The position numbers and the translations under genes were made by a program. The notes beneath the pieces were generated by a model. The model was not told where the DNA came from. It saw nothing but the letters and a program-made list of their open reading frames with translations, and made no database searches. 64,000 nucleotides of DNA, from assembly GCF_037975245.1 (NCBI RefSeq), contig NC_092563.1:30217960-30281959 (forward strand), written 5' to 3'. This document shows positions 55,651-64,000 of the stretch, piece after piece (position 1 is the stretch's first letter; each line of letters opens with the position of its first letter). The stretch is from Apostichopus japonicus. Its lineage: Eukaryota; Echinodermata; Holothuroidea; Aspidochirotida; Stichopodidae.

Positions 55651-57000
55651 AATTATATATATGCTAGTTAACTATGCATCATGCAAAAATATGTATGGAC
55701 ATTAGCCATTGTTCAAAGCCATGTATCATAAACAACATGTATGGACATTAGCCATTGTTCAAAGCCATGTATCATACACATTTATATATGAACATTACAC
55801 CATATTTAACTATGCATCATGTAAAATTATGTATGGACATCAGCCATGGTTCAAAGCAGTGGCGTAGGAAGGTACTTTTGAGTGGGGGGGCTGAAGACTG
55901 ATGGCCGGCCTGGGGGAGGGGTCTAAGGGGAGGGGGTGTCCCCCTCCCCTTTGGAATTTTTTTGCATTTCCAGGTGGCCTCAGATGCAATTTGGTGCAAT
56001 ATAGCACACTTCAACCGACCCACTCCATTTTGTATATAATTTTGCATTTTCACCTGGCCTTAGATGCAATTTGGTGCTCCAAATGAGAATTTTTTCTCAT
56101 TTGGAAATGAAAAAGGGGTTTTTTAACTTGCGAAGCGGGGGGGCGGAATGATACTTCCGCCCCTCCATGTTTTTCACTGGGGGGGCTGGCGCCCCCCCAG
56201 CCCCCCCGGTTCTTACGCCCTTGGTTCAAAGCCATGTATCATACACAATTATATATGAAATATTACAGCATAGTTAACTGCATAATGTAAAATTATGTAT
56301 GGACATAAGCCATGGTTCAAAGCCATGTATCATACCCAATTATATATGAACATTACAGCATAGTTAACTATGCATCTTGAAAAAATATGTACGGACATAA
56401 GCCATGGTTCAAAGCCATGTATCATGCACAATTATATATGAAATATTACAGCATAGTTAACTATATAATGCATCATGTAAAATTATGTATGGACATTAGC
56501 CATAGTTCAAAGCCATGTATCATACACAATTATATATCAAACATTACAGCATAGTTAACTATGCATCATGAAAAAATATGTATGGACATAAGCCATGGTT
56601 CAAAGCCATGTATCATGCACAATTATATATGAAATATTACAGCATAGTTAACTATATAATGCATCATGTAAAATTATGTATGGACATTAGCCATGGTTCA
56701 AAGCCATGTATCATACACAATTATATATCAAACATTACAGCATAGTTAACTATGCATCATGAAAAAATATATATGGACATAAGCCATGGTTCAAAGCCAT
56801 GTATCATGCACAATTATATATGAAATATTACAGCATAGTTAACTATATAATGCTTCATGTAAAATTATGTATGGACATTAGCCATGGTTCAAAGCCATGT
56901 ATCATACACCATTATATTTGAAACATTACAGCATAGTTAACTATGCATCATGTAATATTATGTATGGACATAAGCCATGTATCATACACAACATGTATGG
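55650..57000. repeat. About 95-bp tandem array, about 10 copies, interrupted by a hAT-like element
   Basis: Units carry TGGTTCAAAGCCATGTATCA, TACACAATTATATATGAA, ATTACAGCATAGTTAACTAT, GCATCATG and TATGGACATTAGCCA. Some units have an extra TATAATG, so roughly 93- and 100-bp types alternate. Edges are degraded at both sides (55560-55800 and after 56940). Confidence 0.92.
55857..56223. mobile_element. Non-autonomous hAT-like element, 367 bp, inside the satellite array
   Basis: Termini CAGTGGCGTAGGAA and TTCTTACGCCCTTG, 8-bp duplication GTTCAAAG at 55849-55856 and 56224-56231. Almost the same sequence as 20802-21172, so recently mobile. The target is the GGTTCAAAGCC phrase of the 95-bp unit. Confidence 0.92.
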
Positions 57001-60000
57001 TATTTAGTGGTGATATGTCATGCAGAAGTAAAGCTTTCGTTAAATTTGTATGATATTAATTCATGCATTATGATGTATCATGTAGAAGGTTTTGATTTGT
57101 TACTGCTTTATTTCAATTGATTTATATATCACAGCAGTGATGCAGTACACCTACCATGGTGAGAATACAATAGTATATTAATAATGTAATATTAGAAAAC
57201 ATAGCATGTGTAAGAGATATCCAGAAAGCATAACTTAGTCACTGAGGGAACCAGAGAGGAAGCTACAAAAAAGATGATATGTTCTGGCTACCTAAAGAAA
57301 CCTAAAGAAGAAAACAAGGATGGGAGGGGGAGGGGGGGGGGATCAGCAACTAAGATTCATCCAAGGTTTCCTTTCTCTGATATTGAATGCTACTACAGTA
57401 AGCAATTGATTTCTTGTACTCAATATGTTGGATCCACACACCACGTAAAAGAAAAATCATACAAGCTTGACTTTTGAGCTTGACTCATATTTTCTTATTT
57501 TTTTTAAAGAATATTACCTCTGTTGACTTCACATGACATTTGTTCTCCACCAAACAAGAAAAGCAATATTGATTTTGGTACTCAATAAGTCCGATCCAGA
57601 TCCCAAGCATGAAGTTTTGCCCACTATGCACATTTCAAGTCACATTAACATACATACACACACACTCACAAAAACAGACTTGCCATTACCATCCCATAGG
57701 TTTCTGTAGCCTTCAGTAAGGAATCAACAAAAACCACTTAAAATTAGCTATAACAGCTGTAATAAGCAATGACTTTTTACAAATCCCAACATGAAATATA
57801 CCAATTTACCATTAGAACAGAATTATCAATGTCCTTTTAATTCCTTTTTAGACCTTTAAACTTTTGATTTGTTTTAATCAAACTTACACAAGTCTCCTGT
57901 TTGTTTGGTTCATGGAAGGTCTTAACATAAGATGCAGAGAAAAATTGAACATTATTTTAATGCCCAAACCCTCGAAAACATAATCAAAATGGAAAGTCAT
58001 ATTCTGTGACAATTTGTGGCCTTGAACAATTCCATTAGGTTTTTTCTTCTTTTTTTTTCCTTCTCATATATATCTAGCACCAAAAAAAAACCCAAGGTTG
58101 TGATTCCATCCTCCTTGACATAAAGGAAGTAAAGAATCGCTAAACCTCTCTGAAAGAGAAAAAACTGACCAAACGAAGTCTTATATTGTGCTTAAAATCT
58201 CACATAGAATCAATCAACCTTCTTGGCACTTAAAGGCAATTTTAACTCTGCATACTTACAAGAAGAAGGAAGAAAGAAAAGGATATTGATAAAAGAAAAT
58301 ATAAGAAAGTAATAACAGCAAAATGGAAATGACTAACAGAACTGAATCGAAATTATTGACTGTATTGATTCCATTATATCCATTTTATCCAAAACAAACA
58401 AAAGTGACCATTTCTGCATAATTTTCATATTGACATCTGTCAAGAATTCTTACCACAAAATTTGGGAAGTCGTTAGTCTCCATGAAGCAGTAGCATTCAA
58501 AGAGGAACCAAATGTCTAAGTCCCTTAAACAGGTTAGATTTGTAATGACATGAGGCCTATGTAAATCATTTCTACTTTTCATTCACACTATCACACAGAC
58601 CTGACAGAGGTTTCAGGTTTGAGGGACCAAGAAATCCCAATCCTCATCCCCCACGCCCTCCCCCCCCATCTGGGTGTCAGCGTACCTGTGTAATGTCACA
58701 CACCCAGTGAATTGTTTGTCTGTGTTGAAAACACATCACACATCCAATGAAATCCATGAATTTTCAGGATTGATATCTTCCAGGTTCAACATAGAATTTC
58801 TTTTAAGTATAGCAGTTTCAAATTGTTCATATGTCCAATTTTCTCTGATATGTAAGCCACTTTGGTTGGCTTGGCTATGGGGTTTATAAGTCCTTTAGAA
58901 CTATTTTTCTTAACCTTGGATAGCATCTCTCGTAAGTGATGACTTAAAGTTTCTTTAAGCTATTCTTTACAGCTTTTTGAGAGGCTTGTGATAAGTTTTC
59001 TTTTTTATTCTATTCAAACTTAGCAAAACCAAAATCTATAAAGAATGCAGTTGATTAGCTTGACTACTCAGATTTATTAATTTTAAGTAATGAAAGTCTT
59101 GAAAAAATTGGCTTTTTGCATTTGATTATTAGTAAAAGTGTCTGGTAAACTAACAGTGTTAAGAATTTGTTAAAATACTTTATTTCAAGTCCATTTATTG
59201 AGATACATAAGATATCCAGGGCGAGTGTGATTAGTGCAATCTACTGCAATCACTTATTGATTAGTATCTGGTGGTTCGTGTAATAGACTGCAATCAAGTA
59301 TTGATTAGTATCTGGTAAGTTTGGTAATATTGGCAAAATTAAACAAGAAAATGTAAATGGTTGCTTTTAGCCAAAAAAAATCTGTAAAAGAAGTAGATTT
59401 AGTTCAAATTTTGAACTTGATTCTGACTAACTTTGATTGGTAGTTTCCTTACAAAAACGAAAGGTCTCACAGGCTCTGTAAAGCATTAATTTTATAGGTG
59501 GGTCAGGTAAAGATTACTTTACAATACCAAGCAGCCTTCTAGAGGAGAAAACAAACAGTTTTTATCTTTACAGTTTTTCCTAACTTGTGGATTTCACTGT
59601 ATAATAAAGAGCAATTAAGGAACCTAAAAACTGACAGTGTGACTAAAATACCCTCTAACTTCCAACACAAAACCACCTGTTATCCATCTCACCTCAAACC
59701 GCCTCCCTCCCATTCTCCTCCCCACTTCACAAGCATTGATATATATATCCCTCCCTTCCTCCACCCACTTACTTACCCACTCAAAACATCATCTTTCCTT
59801 CAGTAATTCCAGTCTTCTCCCACAAACAGCATACACGTAATAATTTTTAAATAAGGAAATATTTGAGTTTCCCTGCAGGTGTTTTTTGTCGTTGTTTTGT
59901 TTTGTTGTCATATCAATAAAACATTTGATTGTACCTCACATGAACTTCCATTTCATACAAGATAGCTTACAAGATAGATAGTTACAATTTACAGAGAAAG

Positions 60001-60012
60001 AGCTGCTTGTCT
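57001..60012. other. No gene recognised
   Basis: AT-rich sequence with short frames only. G/C runs at 57327 and 58655; a pyrimidine-rich patch at 59690-59820. No domain-like translation on either strand. Confidence 0.45.
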
Positions 60013-61600
60013 TAATAATAATAATAAATTTATAAGGCACTGGAAGAGCAATGATTAATTGAAAGCACTTTACAAAAACAGTTACAATTACACAAATACA
60101 CTAATACACTAATATATATTAAGAAAAAGCCTGAATATTAAATTCTTTTATTTGGACTTAGAGCTTACTACAGAAGTTGAGTTTCTAATAGACAGAGGGC
60201 GAGAGTTCCAATGAACAGGACTGAATTTGCAGAGAGAGCGATCGCGGTGGGACTAATGACTAATTAAAGATTAATTGTTACAATTTGATTGATTACATGT
60301 TACATGGGGATGCAAGAGCTCCTTGATATAAGGAGAGTATGTAGCAAGGGAACAGTAAATATTAAAAAGTGCCTTACAATAACTCTCTGCTCTATGGGTA
60401 ACAAGTGTAGTAATAGTAAATAGTATGGGACATGTTTAAATGTTTAGACATCCTGGTAATTAGTCTAGCAGCTGAATACACTGTAGCTAAAAGTGTCTTT
60501 GGTATCCCAAGCAAGTAATTACTATAGTCAATGTTGCTTGTAATGAATGCATGATGAGGATGGATTTTACCTATGTTACGCCGGTGAAAATATACAGACT
60601 TGCACTTAGTTGACAAAGTGCTCCATAGAATGGGTCGGTTCAAACAGATTCTTCGCAGCGAAAGGTAATGTCTTTTAATCTCCCATATTTATTGGAGATA
60701 TAATTGCGGAAACCTTTGTATATATTTTGAATGCAGCACCAGTAAAAGTGATGATGGTTTTGTCATTGTTTAATATTGTTTACCATCCATTTCCTTATAT
60801 CTCGTAGGGCATGGCACTCTCAACACAAGTGAAACATTCTCTGTGTCGGAATGGTTATAACTATGTATCAATTCCGTATCGTCGGCATATATACTTATAC
60901 CATTTGTACCATTTATACCATTGTCGTAATTATTTCACCTAAATCGTATGTATACATATTAAAGAGGGTCTGTCCTAGGACTGATGCTTGGGGCAGGCCA
61001 TAACTCAGTGGGTATGAGACAGACTCATCACCTATAATGAGAACCTTTTGAGTGTGACCAGATATGTAGTGTTGAAACCATCTCACTGCAACGTCTGATA
61101 TGTTGTATGACCTGTGTAAACTTTTGGATAAGAAGGCCGTGATCAGTATTGCCAAAAGCTGCCGATATGTAAAAAAAAAAGAAAAAAAAAGAACAAGTTT
61201 ATTATCATGAAAGGCAGACAGGATGTCAGACAGAATTAGAGCAGCTCAGTCCTATGATATGTTTTATGTCAAAACTGAAAAAAACTCAGAGATTTGCTCT
61301 TTTAGATAGTCTTGAGGTGGTCAATTAACAGCCTTCTTAATGACTTTTGCAATGAATGGCAGATTTTAGATGGGTCTATAATTCTTCCAGCAATCTGAGA
61401 CCGCATTGTCATTTTCAGACTGCATGCTGATGCCACAGCTTCTTTTAAAGCAGAAGGGAATACCACTGGGCAAAGAAAGGTTAACAATGGATAGGAAGAA
61501 TGTTGCAAGTATGTCAATACATTTCTTAAGTTACAGTAATACTGCTTCCACTCAAAGACTTAAGAAACTAGGAATAAATGAAAGCACAGCAAAGGTGCAA
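60013..61600 (-). mobile_element. Broken L2/CR1-type LINE, 3' part of the reverse transcriptase ORF
   Basis: Read on the minus strand from 61600 down: FPSALKEAV (RT start motif), RWFQHYISGHTQKV and YPLSYGLPQASVLGQTLFNM (the LPQGSVLGPLLF-type RT block), then HRRNIGKIHPHHAFITSNIDY with AARLITRMSK, and RDRSLCKFSPVHWNSRPLSI. These follow the order of L2/CR1 ORF2 but lie in different frames with stops, so it is dead. The 3' end is AAATTTATTATTATTATTA at about 60015-60035, typical of L2 tails. The YADD catalytic box was not found intact. The 5' part is missing. Confidence 0.85.
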
Positions 61601-64000
61601 TGCTCTAGCAACTATCATTTACAGAGGTGCCTGACTTGAATGATGTTATGTAGAATACATATTCTGCAATTGGTAAGAGTCAGGGATTAAAATATTGCAT
61701 TTTTTTCACAGCATTAACTAGAATTTTCTTCCACATACAGAATTGTTAAAACAATTGATATAAAAGTGTTATTATTTAACCATTAGTTTCAAGTGAAAAT
61801 AACCACAGCGTTGTCTCAGTTTCCTTAATTAAAAATCTAAGTCAGTGTGCCAAACAATGTATTGCAAAATGCAATGATCAATTTATGATGTTCTTCGAAT
61901 CGATTAATAATAAGCAACCTATTTTAAATAAGGTGTATACAGTAGGCTAAGGTGAGAGTGATGGGGGTGTGAATGTGGGTCCTAACCTCTGTTCCATTCC
62001 ATATAAATGTGTATATCACACATCGGCAACATAATCTTGTAAGGTTGTTTGATATTAAAGAGATAACAAGGAACCACTAATACTGTTGGCTTTCTTTGGT
62101 GAGATGTCACAATTTAAAGAAAGGGCAGGTGAGGAGTATCCTTCCTGCAATATTAACTTTGCCGCCACATAAAAAACTTTGTTAAGAGACAAATTTTCTG
62201 ACACCTGAAAAAACGAAAACAATTGTGGCCAAAATAGAGAACAGCATTTGACTAGTCCATTCTTTTTGAAAATAATTTCAATGTTTATATCCTGTTGACA
62301 GCCATAAATAATAAACAAGATCACATATAGCCACTGTTCAACTTTGTTTTGGCAATACAGTACAGACTGTTTTGACTGATGGCCATGTTCATAAAATTGC
62401 TTTTAGACATGCTACCTTGTAAACTCCCTTAAACCACAAATGGGCCACTTCATGTCTAACACTTGAATATGTTTCTCTTTGAAAAAGTAATAAAAAATTC
62501 ATCATGTTTCTCTTTGAAAAAGTAATAAAAAATTCATATAACAGTTTATGTCAAACTAAGTGTACATGGAATATTGGAAAACTGAAAACTAAAAAAAAAA
62601 TCCTTTGTGCTTTACTTCGCAGTTTTTCTTTTACTTTTCAATATGTCTCTACAATCAATATCAGGTTTTAAATGTACAAAGCTAATATATTCATGTACCT
62701 TTAATTGTCAAGTCAGGTTCATGCAAGTTTTGCAATATTGGTCTATTTTATTACAATTTTTATGATTGAAATTTTGGGCAGAAAATGGCTCATATATTTG
62801 AAATAGATGTATACTAAGCAGGAATTGTGGAGAGATCGATAAATCGTAATATTCAACGAGAAATTGTGGATCCTTAACGGCGACTACTTATGTGATTTTG
62901 ACAGGTTTGCAATATCATAGAAGCTGGCTTGCATTGTTCTTTACCACTACAAACATAATTCGCCTGAGGACACTAGCTCGTAAATATGCTCATTTCTATG
63001 AATGTAATGATATATAGCAGCATTCAGGTTTTGAGTGAAACTTTTCAATCATGTATCAATCTCTTATTTTATATACCAGTGGCAATATATTGAATTCTGT
63101 CTAATTTTTTGTAACATTTTTAGCATTGGAATATGTCATTTTCTGTGTGGCACAGTTATTGTTGTGTATGCTTCTTAGCAAGATCTTAGTTAAAACCGTA
63201 ACGTACTTTATAATCAATTACACCAGGGATAGATCTAGAAATTTGAAATGGAAGGGATGTGGCCCTACATGGTGTTGTTGTAAAATTGGTTAGGGTTCTT
63301 CCCACAGTCAAAGGGAAAAAAAGGGAAATTTTAGACATGTGTTCAGTATTGCATTCTGAGGCATACTTTAAGGTCTGAAACTGGATGTAAAATTAGGTCT
63401 GAACTACTTTTAATTTCTTGTGTGGGGTTGAAGAAGGGTCAGGATGAGGGGAGGGGGGGTGGATGTGTACAGCAGCCACATTTACGATTATATGCCATGA
63501 AATGATGGAGACTTTAAAAGTTTTGAAGTTTTCCTGTTGAAAGGTAAACAGACTTCCTTCAAATAGTAAAAGTCTGTTGTAACACTAAATCAAAGAATAA
63601 TAGATATAATTGTAATTTGCACCCATGTATATATATGAAAGGATAAGTTAGTTGGTTTTATGAAGGCCAAGAACCCTTATCGGCTCCGCAGAAAGTGTGA
63701 TTGATATTATGCAATATGTTAAACGTTTCCATCCTTGAGTTATTTCTATATAATTGCACATGATCAAACTTGATAGATGACTTAAAAGTTCACCATTCCC
63801 TCCCCGCCCCTCCCCTTCCCCCCCTTAAATGTGTTGTAAAATGTAATATTGGTCACTCAAGTTGAGACTTCAAGAGCCTCTCCATAAAGACACTTTATGA
63901 TTGAATTTCAATGTCTGACAAGAAGTTGGAAGTTCAGACCCATCGGGTAGAAGTACATTGGAAAGATGTCATCATGGCAATTTTGCTAAAATTAATTTCT
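61601..64000. other. No gene recognised; tandem 37-bp duplication and a dispersed repeat
   Basis: 62470-62540 holds two copies of ATGTTTCTCTTTGAAAAAGT plus AATAAAAAATTCATC. 63235-63475 is related to 33630-33835. Otherwise AT-rich with no supported exon on either strand. Confidence 0.45.

Noticed and set aside
57274-57477. Short plus-strand frame that could be a terminal FN3/EGF exon
   Set aside because: No phase-1 acceptor, no cysteine pattern or membrane segment, and a G-run in the middle.

Overview
The window is animal (metazoan) nuclear DNA. It has short exons with GT-AG boundaries, long repeat-filled introns, tRNA-derived SINEs, a LINE relic and many small hAT-like elements. The protein families (a mitochondrial aspartate aminotransferase, a secreted FN3/EGF mosaic protein and a single-exon rhodopsin-family GPCR) and the repeat landscape suggest a marine invertebrate, perhaps an echinoderm or related deuterostome. 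That placement is an inference; no species is claimed.

Layout. (1) 1-8857, + strand: the last ten coding exons of mitochondrial aspartate aminotransferase (GOT2); the first exon is cut by the window edge. A likely 3'UTR follows. (2) About 10.6-15.6 kb: intergenic, with one complete 372-bp hAT-like element. (3) 15595-51506, + strand: one large gene assembled here from 24 exons. It encodes a signal peptide, a short linker, six fibronectin type III domains, twelve mostly calcium-binding EGF domains and three short EGF domains, about 1247 codons in all. From the second exon on, every exon junction is phase 1. The last recognised exon ends at a splice donor, so the C-terminus is unresolved. Intron 1 (8 kb) is a nest of hAT-like elements and a TA-repeat/tRNA-SINE cluster. 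(4) 52501-53694, - strand: an intact class A GPCR, antisense to the gene before it and possibly nested in its next intron. (5) 53.7-64 kb: no recognisable gene, a 95-bp satellite-like array interrupted by a hAT-like insertion, and a broken L2/CR1-type LINE at 60.0-61.6 kb.

The most unusual pattern is exon-anchored tandem duplication. At three exons (GOT2 exon 8, the FN3-5 exon and the EGF-3 exon) the 3' end of the exon and its splice donor have been copied in tandem into the following intron, six, three and two extra times. In the EGF-3 case one copy forms a 48-nt, phase-1, open, splice-flanked candidate cassette exon. There is also a frameshifted relic FN3 exon between FN3-3 and FN3-4. A family of short hAT-like elements is supported by 8-bp target-site duplications at six insertions.

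All gene models were read by eye from splice sites, reading phase and domain patterns; no alignment or transcript evidence was available.
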